The notes beneath the pieces are model-generated. The model was not told where the DNA came from, made no database searches, and was given only the letters and a program-made list of their open reading frames with translations. Below are positions 1-10,051 of a stretch of 64,000 nucleotides of DNA, piece by piece (within the stretch, counting starts at the first letter, position 1; each line of letters begins with the position of its first letter). The DNA is from Stenocarpella maydis (Eukaryota > Ascomycota > Sordariomycetes > Diaporthales > Diaporthaceae), in assembly GCA_002270565.1 (NCBI GenBank), contig NQMI01000001.1, forward strand, positions 1,210,158-1,274,157, written 5' to 3'. A program made the translations under genes and the position numbers.

Positions 1-670
1 TTGAAATCAAAGAACCACGAAACCCTGTTGCTGAGCATGCTCGCGACGGTGCCGGTGGCGGCATACTTGGAGGGAAAGTCCAAGTCTTTTACCTGGCTAT
101 GGAGTTAGCATGGATGGGAGGAGGCAGGGTGGTAGAGAAGTCGGGTAAATAAAAATAAAAATACTATTATGTCATTATAATCATAGGCAAAACAACCGAC
201 GTAAACGCCGGTCTGAGATCCCGCAACCTTGGGGATAGGAATGCCAGCTGGGTTCGCGTTAGAACCTGATACCAAGGCATGGGTGATGACTTGACTGACC
301 ATTCTCAAGCGCCTTGTAGACAGATTCCAGCATTCCTCTCTGCTGGGGGTCCATCCCATTGGCCTCAGCCGGGGTGATGGAGAAAAATGGCGCATCGAAG
401 GCTGCGATGCTGCCTCTGACGAAATGCGCGTGTCTTGCCCGGGTCTAGGTTATGTTAGCACAGGATAGGGTCAGGCGCTCCCTGGAAGAGACTCACAGAG
501 CCACTCCTCTCGGCCTCAGGGTGCCAGAATGCATCGATCGAGAACCTCTCCGGGGGAATCTCAGACCTGGCCGACCGCCCTGCCAGCAGCAATTGATAGA
601 AGCTCTCGGCGGTGTCTCCATCACCAGGCAGCCTGGCATCCACCCCTATGATAGCGATGGGCTCATCCAT
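1..670 (-). CDS. Highly reducing type I polyketide synthase, N-terminal part (runs off left edge)
   Basis: This is the first 134 residues of an iterative fungal polyketide synthase, the enzyme that builds a polyketide chain from malonyl-CoA in the cytosol. Exons read as 497-670, 300-444, 165-247 and 1-92, all with GT-AG introns and consistent phase. The start at 670 gives [20 protein letters not shown], the usual opening of a beta-ketoacyl synthase domain. The next exons give [20 protein letters not shown], then [16 protein letters not shown] and [19 protein letters not shown], in the normal order for the domain. The catalytic Cys region and all later domains lie outside the window, so product and domain count cannot be judged. 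Two methyltransferase genes on the opposite strand just beyond it suggest a biosynthetic cluster continuing to the left. The frame is intact as far as it can be seen. Confidence 0.93.
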
Positions 671-2378
671 TGTCAATGAGCCTCGGACACTGAATTTTCC
701 GAAGCACGTTGAAGCCTATCGGATCAGTATGATAATTGGCAAAAGACACAGTAGGACTCCGTCCTTGATGAACTTTTTGTAGCCGGGAGACGAGGGAGTC
801 TTGTACCTGTTCTCGTTCCGGTTCCGTTTCCTCCTCGGCAGCCAGGGCACATCACCCCCCATCCATTGTCGTGGATTATTGACCTGTCGTACATCGAAGT
901 TCGCGATGGATTGGCGAGCCTTCGATAGGCTGCTCAAGGCCTCATCAATGCACTCAAAGTCTCCGGCATGTAGGAGGGCGGAGACATCACAGGACCACAG
1001 TACAGCCGTTGCGTCGAGTACGGTACGAGTCGCCCCATGGCGGATAGAAATATAGGGCCAACAGCCAATGAAAACGCTGCGAAGTGCCTGTTGGTGCTTC
1101 CAACAGACTGGGACCGAAGCCCACATAAGACCCTCCACATTGCAGTAGGCTATAACGCTATCGCAAGTGCCAGTGAAGCCGATCAATGCGCCGCTCCAGT
1201 CATGGCCCTCTGGCCACTCCTCCAGTCCTCCGGACGTCTTGGCCACATGCAAGCACGGGCAGGATCGTGGGTCTGGAATCTCCGGCTGAACATTTTGCAG
1301 GTCTGGCGTAGCGTGTATGCTACACTGGTATGACTAACAGCTACGTGCCTTTACGCGTGGCCGCCGTGGCGTTACTTGCGGCTCGGCTGGGTCCAGCTCA
1401 GGGGGCATGACGGGAAGGCCGGCCCACTCTGTCGTGAGAGGGGAGTCCAGCTCTGGATCCAGACGCAGTTTCAGCGGGTGAGCAAGAGATGGACTGATGT
1501 CACAGCAACTGCCGGGACTGCCGGGAACGGAATCGTGGGGCCACACCCACGTGTCGAGGTACAGCAGTCTGTTCCGGGGACCACCACACTCCAGCATCGA
1601 GGGTGTGGAGAGCCTCTCCCCTTTCCCAAGCCAATCGGGTGGTGGGGCCCTGGGCCGCGCTCGTGTCAAGCGTGTGGGAGTCCGGTGCAAAGTTAAATCA
1701 CCTGACCCGGGTGTACCGACCGATAATCATAGAAACCTTGGGCATAGTTTGTGATAACGGCGTTCCATCTCGCGCGGCCAGCATGGCTCAGAAACAACTC
1801 CTCTGCCATAGGTCCTGTCCTCGGGGCAGAAGCCCAACCTGAGCAGCGACGACGACGCCCCGGAGCCCGCTGCCGACGCGTGCAATGCTACAGCACAGAA
1901 ACGGACCTTCCAGCCCACGGGCCTCCACCACCGGGCGGGTCTATAGTCTTTTTTATCTGTGCCAGGGCCGGGCGTGGGCCGTGGAAGGCCCGTGGACACC
2001 GTATCCAGCCCCGGCTGGATGGAGCTCGAGGCGACCGATGTGTCACCCACATAATCACACGTCCAGCCAGGGCCTCACACACAGAGCGCCAAGTATGGCC
2101 GGGGGCGCTGGGGGTGGGTTTTGGAATGCCCTGTTCGCCGGAATGCCCTGCCCGCGGAAATGAGGCCTGGCCCAGGTCCTGGGTTCCTGAGACCCTGGGA
2201 GCCCTCGAGCGTATTAGCAGCAGATGCTAAACGAACGAGGCCCCCAGTTTCCCCCGGAAACGAAGGTTTAAATATCAAGAGTACCCAGACTCCGAATGAG
2301 ATTCACAACGAATCTTGCCCCTGACCCGAGTCCTCAGCCCCGACTTAAAGTTCACGACCCGGAGCGGCCCGCCCGTCT
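671..2378. other. Intergenic region upstream of the polyketide synthase
   Basis: No gene could be recognised here. The minus strand is open from 1252 to 716 without a stop, but the translation has no signal peptide, membrane segment or motif I know. Shorter overlapping frames at 1334-1690 and 1727-2050 also look like chance openings in GC-rich DNA. The region should contain the divergent promoters of the polyketide synthase (left) and the LaeA-like methyltransferase (right). Confidence 0.5.
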
Positions 2379-4260
2379 ATGGATATAAGCAAAGGTCGCG
2401 GCCGTCCAGCAAGCGCAAGTGAAGCAAACTCGCCACCGGCAAATATGGGACGGCCTTCGACCAACACCTCGAGCACCAGCAGGAATTCCACCTCACTCAA
2501 GTCGCCCCTCACCGCTACTTCGTCCTCGAACCGAACATACCCACACAGCATCACGGTCGACGATGCCGACCTGGCTCTGTCCAATGACATATGGTCCCGT
2601 TCCGACTCGGACGATTCCAACGACGATGCAGACAAAGATCCTGCCGCCTCTGAACGGTGAGTCTTGCCCCTTCTCCCCCCCCTAGTAGGCGCGGATGGCG
2701 AGGCGGCCCTGCGTGCCTGACTTCGTGAGCCCTCCCTGGGGTTGCAGCGAGCCGGGGGCCAACTGCCGAGTCATGTCCTGCGTCAAGACGCAAACGAAGG
2801 CTGAACGGGGCCAATCAGATCGAACACCAAAGGGAGCGGGTCCCGAACAACAGGATTCTTTCGCTCCCTGGTGCACAGGATCACCAAGTCCTACAAACGT
2901 GAGTCTGGTGTGACAAGTCAGATATCGGCTGGCCTAGGCTAACCTCTCCTACAGGCTATGGCTTCATACCGAATAATCAGGTGCGACTGTTCTGGGCAGT
3001 GATTCTCAAAAGACATCCCGGGGTTGTGGCTGACTTTTAAGGTTCCGAACTAGCAAGAGCAAGACAGGAACGGTATGGTATTCCGCCAGCAGATCCAATA
3101 GCCAACTCAACTGCCCCAAATGCCAGCGGCTGACTATGGAACAGTCCTCCAGCATCAGATAATAAAAGAGCTCTTCGACGGGAGGTTTCACCTGGCCCCT
3201 TCAAGACGGCCAAAAACCGTACTGGACATTGGCACTGGACCCGGTCTATGGGCGTTGGTATGTTTTATTGACCCTCCTCCACCCACTCTCTGGCCTGCTG
3301 CATGGCGCTAACCCCTTGTAGGAATACGGCATGTCCTTCTCCTCTTCACGATCGCCACAGCCCCAGCTAACTGGTCGTCACAGCCCAACAGCACCCACGA
3401 AGTTCGGTTCTGGGTATCGACCTGGAGCCCGTCAAGCCGCCTTACCTAGTGTCAAATTGCCATTTCCAGGTTAGAGACGCCACCGAGGACTGGGATCTCA
3501 ACACGACTTTTGATTTCGTCCATGCTCGCATGCTGGGGGACCTGCCAGAAAAGGAACGCCTTGTGCAAGCTGTTTGGGACAACCTCAATCCCGGAGGGTG
3601 GGCTGAGTTCACCGAGTGGATCGTCGTGCTCCAGTCGCCAAACAACTCTTTCGAAAACACTTCTTTCCACAGATGGAACAAGCTCATGTCCCGAGGAAAG
3701 TTATCGTCCCACGCCTTCACAAGCTTTGCTAATTCTGACTTCATAGGCCTCAAAGATCTTGGGTCCTCCTTATACTATCCGTGCCAGTACAAGCCGCTCC
3801 TCGAGAAGGTCGGATTCGAGAAGATCACGGTGACCAAGTATGGCGCTCCTACTAATGCCTGCTATCCCGGCAAGAAATTGCAAAAGATCGGAAGCATGAT
3901 GACACAGAACTGGAACGCCATCATCGAGCCGCTCACGCTTTCAGTCTTCATAGACGGGCTGGGATGGTCCGCAGATGACGTGAAGAAGTTCGTGTTGAAT
4001 GTCAAGAGAGAGATCCCAGACACGAGGTATCACTCATTCATGACATTGTAAGGACCATAGTCCCCAATATCGGAAGCGACCAACAGCATGCTAACCGAAC
4101 ACGTCCTAGAATGACTGTTTACTGCCGGAAACCGCGCGTCGGCTCGGCTTCTACATCGGTGTCCTCATTTTCAAGCACGCCGGTTCCGGAACATGCGACG
4201 AGGCAGTCGAACGACCAGTTAACACACATAGCCGAGGGCGAGGAACCGTCCTCCGCCTGA
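2379..4260 (+). CDS. LaeA-like class I SAM-dependent methyltransferase
   Basis: Product of the fungal LaeA/UMTA-like family, which transfers a methyl group from S-adenosylmethionine; some members regulate secondary metabolism and others act on cluster products. The core is clear: LFDGRFHLAP, then motif I VLDIGTGPGLWALEYA, the acidic loop VLGIDLEPVKPPYL, DFVHARMLGD and LNPGGWAEFTEW. Exons supported by phase are 2379-2656 (Ser-rich, disordered start), one of uncertain 5' edge ending at 2898, 2955-2980, 3054-3072, 3127-3257, 3322-3328, 3384-4047 and 4110-4260. The last exon adds MTVYCRKP and a Ser/Thr-rich tail. The intron at 3329 begins with GC. Several exons are tiny, and the usual N-terminal NGRTYH-like segment was not found between 2657 and 2898. 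The 5' half may therefore be mis-modelled or decaying; the catalytic half is intact. It lies divergent to the polyketide synthase. Confidence 0.7.
3329..3383 (+). other. Probable GC-AG intron preceded by a 7-base exon
   Basis: The family-conserved stretch WALEYAQQHPRSSVLGIDLE is rebuilt only if a GT-AG intron (3258-3321) is followed by the exon GAATACG (3322-3328) and then by an intron with donor GCATGT and acceptor CACAG at 3383. A CTAAC branch-like site lies at 3367-3371. Skipping the short exon puts the downstream sequence out of frame. Confidence 0.6.
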
Positions 4261-4941
4261 GTTCTTTGCCTTGGAGAGATACCCCTCAATTTTTTGAATC
4301 CTCCTTCGGAGGATCCACCCTGGGAAAAAAAACAGGCCACTGACTTAAGTGGATCCGATCCGTTCCTTGCATACCAAGACGCTATGCCAGATTGGAGTGG
4401 GAAGTTATTGTCAACGGCAGAGGACCCAGCCAGCCGGCTCCATCCCCGTGCATGGTGCAAGCACTATCTGGTGTGCTGACCTGCAAGGTCTGTGGAATGG
4501 AGGAGCCGCAGCGATTCCGGTATCTATACACTACTACACTACAGACTGTATGTATCTACGATCTTGCACAGTGCGGAAAGCTAACCCACTTCTAATGCAA
4601 GACGAACCTTAGGCAGATACATGCACACACTCAACTGACCAGTGAAGACGAGACACGATGGAGGCTGGGATATGGAGAACGCAACCAACATGAAAGCAAT
4701 AGTTATAATAAGAGTCGTTATAGCAACAAGATACCATCTCAGTGGGATCCAGGAAGTACTTCGCCTTCTCGTCGCGGACTGAGGATTTCTCGCCGCCTGG
4801 AAGAAGAGGAAGCCACCGACAACGAACGCCCTCACTGCCCCCCCCAAGGCAATAAAACACCAGCTATTAAAGACTGCGGTCTTAGCCAACAGCGAGATCG
4901 ACACAACCAACATCATCTTAGTACTCACGCTGCACCACACA
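4261..4941. other. Intergenic region between the two methyltransferase genes
   Basis: No convincing gene. The open frames on both strands are short and lack recognisable motifs. It should hold the 3' end of the LaeA-like gene and the promoter and leader of the methyltransferase starting at 4942. Confidence 0.5.
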
Positions 4942-5700
4942 ATGGCTGACTACGAAAACAACGCCCTGTTCCGTACAGGAAAGGACGCCAATGCCACCGT
5001 CTACACCCGCTCAGCCCTGTCCGTCTGGTACGATGCCTATGTGCTCGGCTTCAACATGCGGTGTATCTGGGGTTGTCCCACCCCTTCCGTGCTGCTGCCC
5101 TTTTTCGCCGAGAACTTCTCCCGGCGCCACCTCGACATCGGCGTCGCAACGGGCTACCTGCCTGCAGCCGCGCTGAGCAGCATCTGGCGCAAGGACAGCA
5201 GGCAACAGCTCACACTCATGGACCTGAACCCAAACCCCCTCGGTGCCGCTAGGGCGAGGATCTTGTCGGTGGCACCGAGGGCAGAGGTCGACCTGGTCGA
5301 GGCGGACGCCACCGAGCCGCCGTCCAAGGAGCTCGCCGGCCGGACGTATGACTCCATATCCATGTTCAACCTCTTCCACTGCATGCCCGGCGGAAAGGAT
5401 AAGTTCAGGGCTATCGGAGCAATGGCGAAGCTTCTGAGCGACGGCGGCGTGCTTTACGGGTGCACTGTCTTGGGGATCAAGCAGACCAAGTCGTACCAAT
5501 GGCTGACACGATTCTATCTCAAATGGTATAACCACTGGTGGGGGGTCTTCCGCAACTGGGACGACACGAAGGAGGATGTGGATGCGGCGCTGAGGGAGCA
5601 CTTTTGCAATGTCGAGACGTGGGTGGTCGGGCAGACGCTGCTGTTCAGGGCGACGGTGCCACGACGGGGCGAGGACTCCGTGCTCATTGACTTGCCATAG
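4942..5700 (+). CDS. Small SAM-dependent methyltransferase of a polyketide cluster
   Basis: A single-exon protein of 252 residues with a class I methyltransferase fold. Motif I is HLDIGVATGYLP at residues 63-74, followed by the acidic loop LTLMDLNPNPLG, then DLVEADATEP, and SMFNLFHCMPGG in the motif IV region. It resembles the short UbiE/class I methyltransferases often found beside fungal polyketide synthases, where they typically O- or N-methylate the product; the acceptor cannot be told from sequence. There is no signal peptide or membrane segment, so it is probably cytosolic. Length and motif spacing are complete and the ATG is the first in frame. The context, with a polyketide synthase and another methyltransferase within 5 kb, supports a cluster role by inference. 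It is the last gene before repeats begin at 5.9 kb, so it may mark the cluster border. Confidence 0.85.
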   Translation: MADYENNALFRTGKDANATVYTRSALSVWYDAYVLGFNMRCIWGCPTPSVLLPFFAENFSRRHLDIGVATGYLPAAALSSIWRKDSRQQLTLMDLNPNPLGAARARILSVAPRAEVDLVEADATEPPSKELAGRTYDSISMFNLFHCMPGGKDKFRAIGAMAKLLSDGGVLYGCTVLGIKQTKSYQWLTRFYLKWYNHWWGVFRNWDDTKEDVDAALREHFCNVETWVVGQTLLFRATVPRRGEDSVLIDLP

Positions 5701-5932
5701 CCAGCCATGATGACGGAGAATAATGAAAAATGAGAAAACAAAATTCAAGATCCGACGCGACGCAGAGATATTCCGTCCAGATCAATATCTGTGGCGATGA
5801 CCCGCCCATTCACTCACCGGCGAAAGGAGACTAGCCCAGTCTATATAAATTTAATTCCCTGTTATAATTAATATAGTTAACTTGAAACTTATAGAAGCTA
5901 TTCATCTTGGTCAGGGCTTAGAAATAGAAATA

Positions 5933-5992
5933 GGCGTGGAGGGGGTTTGCCCTCGTCACTCGCTCCGCTCACTCCTGAACCCCCTCCACGCC
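5933..5992. repeat. Perfect 15-bp inverted repeat (hairpin)
   Basis: The arms GGCGTGGAGGGGGTT (5933-5947) and AACCCCCTCCACGCC (5978-5992) are exact reverse complements separated by 30 bases containing TCACTCGCTCCGCTCACTC. It lies at the AT-rich to GC-rich junction immediately before the minisatellite and could be the end of a mobile or foldback element. Confidence 0.85.
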
Positions 5993-6008
5993 ACCCAACC
6001 ACCTAAGA

Positions 6009-6152
6009 GCCCTCCATATACCCCAAAGAAGGCCCTCCACGTGCCCAAAGGAAGTACACCCGAAGAAAAGCCCTCCGTACGCCAGAGAAGGGCCCTCCAT
6101 ATACCCAGAGGAGTGCCCCCCACACACCCAGAGGAGGGCCGTCCACGTGTCC
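6009..6152. repeat. 22-23 bp GC-rich minisatellite, about six degenerate units
   Basis: Units of the form GCCCTCCATATACCCAGAGG recur in tandem from 6009, each beginning with GCCCTCC or a close variant and ending in AGAAG or AGGAG. A related array sits at 45640-45960. Open frames on both strands here are products of the repeat and not genes. Confidence 0.8.
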
Positions 6153-8611
6153 ACTTCGTATGCCGAGAGGAAGGGCCCACCTTCCCGGGCCCACTGAGTT
6201 AGGGTTCTCCTACGGGCCAATTAATATGGAGACTTAGTACTTAATTAGCGGTTGATTTCTTTTTATAAAAAAACATCTGGCAGTATACAAGTGGTTGGTC
6301 TTTCTCCTGGACATGTCTTATCTGAAATAGTCATAAGCTACGTCTAGAAGTTAAGGCTAGGTGCAAGGGCTAGTGCGGTTGGGCCCACGGGTGCCCATGG
6401 GCCCCCTATTGATAAGCCCCTCCTGCCCTACACCAACAGCCTAGACCTGCTGGGCGCGCCACTTGTTTGTTTGATTCCTTCCTCTCTTTCTTCCTTAGGC
6501 TAGCATTCTCTGAAAATCCGCATTATTTGGTGCACAACTTGAGCCCTCGTGCCATAAAGCCCAAGTGACGTCTCAGCTACTGTCAACCACAATGATAAGA
6601 ATTATTCTTTTTTTTCGTCTTCTCTTATACAACAAAATAAGACATCCTTATATTTACTACTTCAGATTAATATCTTCCATATCACCCACACGCAGACCAT
6701 CCTGGAAGTGTTAAGCTAGTTGATCTATAGCGTCCTGGATGGTTCACTATTGGCTGTGGAACGGTTGGATCTGGAGCGGTATGCTGCGATATGATCGTGA
6801 GATCGACATGACTGTTCTTCGGGGTTTTCGGAAATTGCAAAGTCCGACGGAGCGCAACGCCGGGGAGGAAAAGAGCGATGCACAAATCCATCATACATAT
6901 GAGAATCAGCAGCGCACCCTTTTCTATATTGCCCTCTTGAATCCCTCCTTTAGTAACGCTCAAGGCGTAGGTCGGACAGTTATACAACCGGTACTTGATT
7001 GGAGCCATACTGAGAGTTGCCGTGCTTTCTGGGCGAGATTTAAAAAAGATGTGAGTGTGTTCTGTAATCAGCTTGTTGATAAAGTGAATACAGGGAAGAG
7101 GAGGTGAGAATTTTGCATCTCGTTATTAAGGCGATATTCTGGCAGTGAGGAGTCCAACTACTAGTTGTAAACTTCAGCTTCCATATACCAGAAAATTTTA
7201 TATGTAATCTTTTCCGTAATCAAGCTACAATACTCTTGATAAAATAGATGCAGGAGGTTCTTTAAAAGGGCCGTAAAAGGTCAAAGACCCAGCACTCGGG
7301 AATACACACAATGCCGATGGCACTTTATATATATCAGGATGAACAAAGAGCTTTTTAGACGCCTCGTCAATGACAATAGCTATTGTCTGCCTCGGTAGTC
7401 ACCCCCCCCCCCCCNCCCCGACGACGACCAGCCTGCCGCCCCGCGCACCCCTACCCTCGCCCACACCCCCACGACCCGGCAGGCGATCATACCTAAGTAG
7501 ACATGGTAACCCCGTCGTGTGGCGAACAGGTCGCGTGCCGGGGCCCCAACGTGCCCTTGAGGCAGGGACAGATGTCCAAGTTCGCGAAAGGGAGTCGCGG
7601 CTACCAGCAGTGGAATATCTCTGGCTGTTCCAAGCCTCGGAGTGCCACTGATGAGCTGGACAAGAAGGCAACCCTTTACGTATTACCTCAATGAGCCAAT
7701 ATGGACGGAACACGATATTTGTTTGCTATCTCCTGAGTAAAATGTTCCAGATGTCGTTCCGTACGAGACATGGTGGCCGCATTTGTGTGGGTTGCAGAGC
7801 CCGAGCACGCGGCGATGCAAGGGATGAAGTCTCGGACAGCTGTCTTAGTGCGGAAGCCAGCTGGTTGCCACCTGTGCCGTCCATGTCTGTGGCACGGGAC
7901 TGATCAACACTACGGAGTATTGGGTATACTCTATGCGTGCATTGACGGAATCTGCTTGTTTCATTGCCTCTTTCTGTATCCTCGGATTGTTCTGGGAAAG
8001 ATGCTCGATTACCTAGGCAAGGATCGCGGTGAACTTAGCTCATACACGTCTGGAGCGTTGTGGTACCATACGCGGTGATATAGTCAACGTTCACATCATT
8101 TCTATCGAACTATGATGCAGGTGCGCCTAGTGATATCCAGTGCAGAGCTCCCCCATCGACTTAGTATCACAGGTTCAGTAGCCCCAGGTGGATGATGATC
8201 CTAAGCCCCTGGGCGACTTGATTGCCACACTGCAAACTCAAGAAGGAGGACGGCCGATCGTATCACGGCTGATCAGAGGTGACCTCTGGAGACGAAAAGG
8301 CGTTAGTCATGTCCATTCTCCAATAACATCTGACTACCTGCCTTGAAGGAAATACGAAAAGCGCACACAAGATGGGATCAATCTGAAGTCCAGACGTCCT
8401 CTTCCCAACCATAACCCTCGCACCGCTTTTATCCAGCAACCGTGGGCCAAACCCTTGACAGACATCTTTCATATAATATGCGTTTAAACATGTGTCATAA
8501 CCTCCCAGATCATCAAGTCATCAGATACCAATGCTCGTTCATACGTGAAGCGTCCCCGGGCCACCTCACCCAGGCCCACAACCACACACCACAAGGCCGG
8601 CGGGGCATCAA
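6153..8611. other. Gene-poor region with no recognised gene
   Basis: It begins AT-rich next to the repeat and contains short open frames on both strands (for example 6739-7107 plus, 6682-7008 minus, 7770-8078 plus), none with a recognisable domain. A poly-C run at about 7402-7419 contains one N (7415), so local sequence quality is doubtful. The right end is the 3' flank of the convergent hypothetical gene. Confidence 0.45.
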
Positions 8612-10051
8612 TCACCTCTTGCGCCCAAAAAGGGAACCAAAGACCTCGCTCTTGTGCTTCCTCAGGGGTGCCGTGGCGGCAGGCCCCCTTTCTCGATTCC
8701 CCCCCGCCTCGGGCCCGTCGTCCGCCGCGGTGGGCGTGACCTCCCCGCCGGACGCCACCGTGCCGGCGCGCGTCCTCCGCAGCTGCTCCCTGGCGACGTC
8801 GCCGCCCTTGCGCGAGCGCGGCGCCGCTGACGCGCTGCGGGAGTGCTTGTGCGGCGTCAGGTTCTTGACGATCCTGCGCGCGAAGTTGGCGGCGCTGTCA
8901 GTGTCCGAGTCCGAGTCCGAGTCGAGCTCGAAGACTGACACGGGCATCACGACCTGCTGCGCCAGTGGCGTGGTGGGCCGCGAGGCAGAGGCAGAGGCGC
9001 GTGATTGTAGTAGTGGTGGTGTATGTGGCGGTGCCGTGCTGTCGACGGGGGACGGCGTCAGCCTTGGCGTCGAGGGGATGCCCATGGCGGAGACGGCCTG
9101 TCGCAGGTGCGGATGGGTCCTGCTGTGTGTTTGAAGGCTGCGGGGAGCATCAGGTTGCGCGCTGGGTAATGTCAGTTGCGTTGTCGGGGTATGAGAAAAA
9201 CCCTCGGTCGTGCAATGGACTATCTTCATATCCGAGTGAGCCCTTGAGATATTTGAATCCCTCTGTGAGGGTAGTGTCTGTTGGCTTCGTCTAGAAAAGG
9301 CCACGGCCGTGGGGGAGGCTATGAGGAGAGTGGGCGTTCCGGGGGCTGACTGCGTCAACACTGAACTGTCATAGCTGATGGCGCTGTCCGAAGCCGGGAG
9401 ATGGAGCTTCCTTGGCCTCTTGCGTCTGTTTGGCAGAGATAATGAGACAGCCAAGGGGAACTGTTTTCGAGCATTCCACGGGGCTTCGCTCCTCACCTGC
9501 ACGGCCGGCCGGCGAAGTACCAGATCGTGTTGCGGGGCCGGCGGCGGAAACAAAGAGTAGTAGCTGGGTTTCGATGGATTTGGCGTCGGTGAGACCGGAG
9601 GCTCGGCGGCAGCCAGGGGCCAGCACGGTTCTGTATCATGTTTGGCGTTTTCTGCGCTCCTTTGTGGAGCACGGTAGCGGCCTTCTTCCGGCACCGTCCT
9701 TCTGGCGTCTTGTTGAAGCGCTGCCGGGTGGCTGATTGGACCGAGGACTGTGCTGCTCTTATCTCCCGGCTCGACGCCCCAGAAAGACTCGGAATCCTCC
9801 CAGAATGAATCAAAGGTCTCGTCGCCCGCCATGTGAGACTGATTGGTGTCTTCTTCTATCGAGATATCCGACTCTTGGTCCTCGACCATTTCAGGCACAG
9901 AGCAGTCGGAGCCCACTGAGGAGCGACCGTTGACCGAGGCTTCGCAACGCTGTGCTGGAGTCGCATCGTGCCTGGGGTAGGAATAGTTGGAAACGCTTGG
10001 GTAGTATTTATTGACGAGCTTGAGGTCTGCCAGCTTAGCAGTCCTCGCCAT
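8612..10051 (-). CDS. Conserved-looking fungal hypothetical protein, largely disordered
   Basis: An uninterrupted 479-residue frame. I do not recognise a named family. The N-terminus is MARTAKLADLKLVNKYYPSV. The middle (about 20-380) is rich in Ser, Pro, Thr and Gln and looks disordered. A better-defined C-terminal part contains VMPVSVFELDSDSDSDTDS, an acidic Ser/Asp tract, then FARRIVKNLTPHKHSRS, and the chain ends SEVFGSLFGRKR, a basic tail. There is no signal peptide or membrane segment, so a nuclear or cytosolic adaptor-type protein is a guess. Its high GC, length and absence of stops support a real gene. The start chosen is the first ATG after stops; a short upstream exon cannot be excluded. 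Confidence 0.7.
   Translation of the reverse strand: MARTAKLADLKLVNKYYPSVSNYSYPRHDATPAQRCEASVNGRSSVGSDCSVPEMVEDQESDISIEEDTNQSHMAGDETFDSFWEDSESFWGVEPGDKSSTVLGPISHPAALQQDARRTVPEEGRYRAPQRSAENAKHDTEPCWPLAAAEPPVSPTPNPSKPSYYSLFPPPAPQHDLVLRRPAVQVRSEAPWNARKQFPLAVSLSLPNRRKRPRKLHLPASDSAISYDSSVLTQSAPGTPTLLIASPTAVAFSRRSQQTLPSQRDSNISRAHSDMKIVHCTTEGFSHTPTTQLTLPSAQPDAPRSLQTHSRTHPHLRQAVSAMGIPSTPRLTPSPVDSTAPPHTPPLLQSRASASASRPTTPLAQQVVMPVSVFELDSDSDSDTDSAANFARRIVKNLTPHKHSRSASAAPRSRKGGDVAREQLRRTRAGTVASGGEVTPTAADDGPEAGGNRERGPAATAPLRKHKSEVFGSLFGRKR

Noticed and set aside
716..1252. Long open frame on the minus strand
   Set aside because: It lacks any recognisable motif, and other frames here are equally open. GC-rich fungal DNA often gives such frames.
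5956..6220. Repetitive Gly/Leu-rich frames on the minus strand
   Set aside because: They are generated by the tandem minisatellite, not by a gene.
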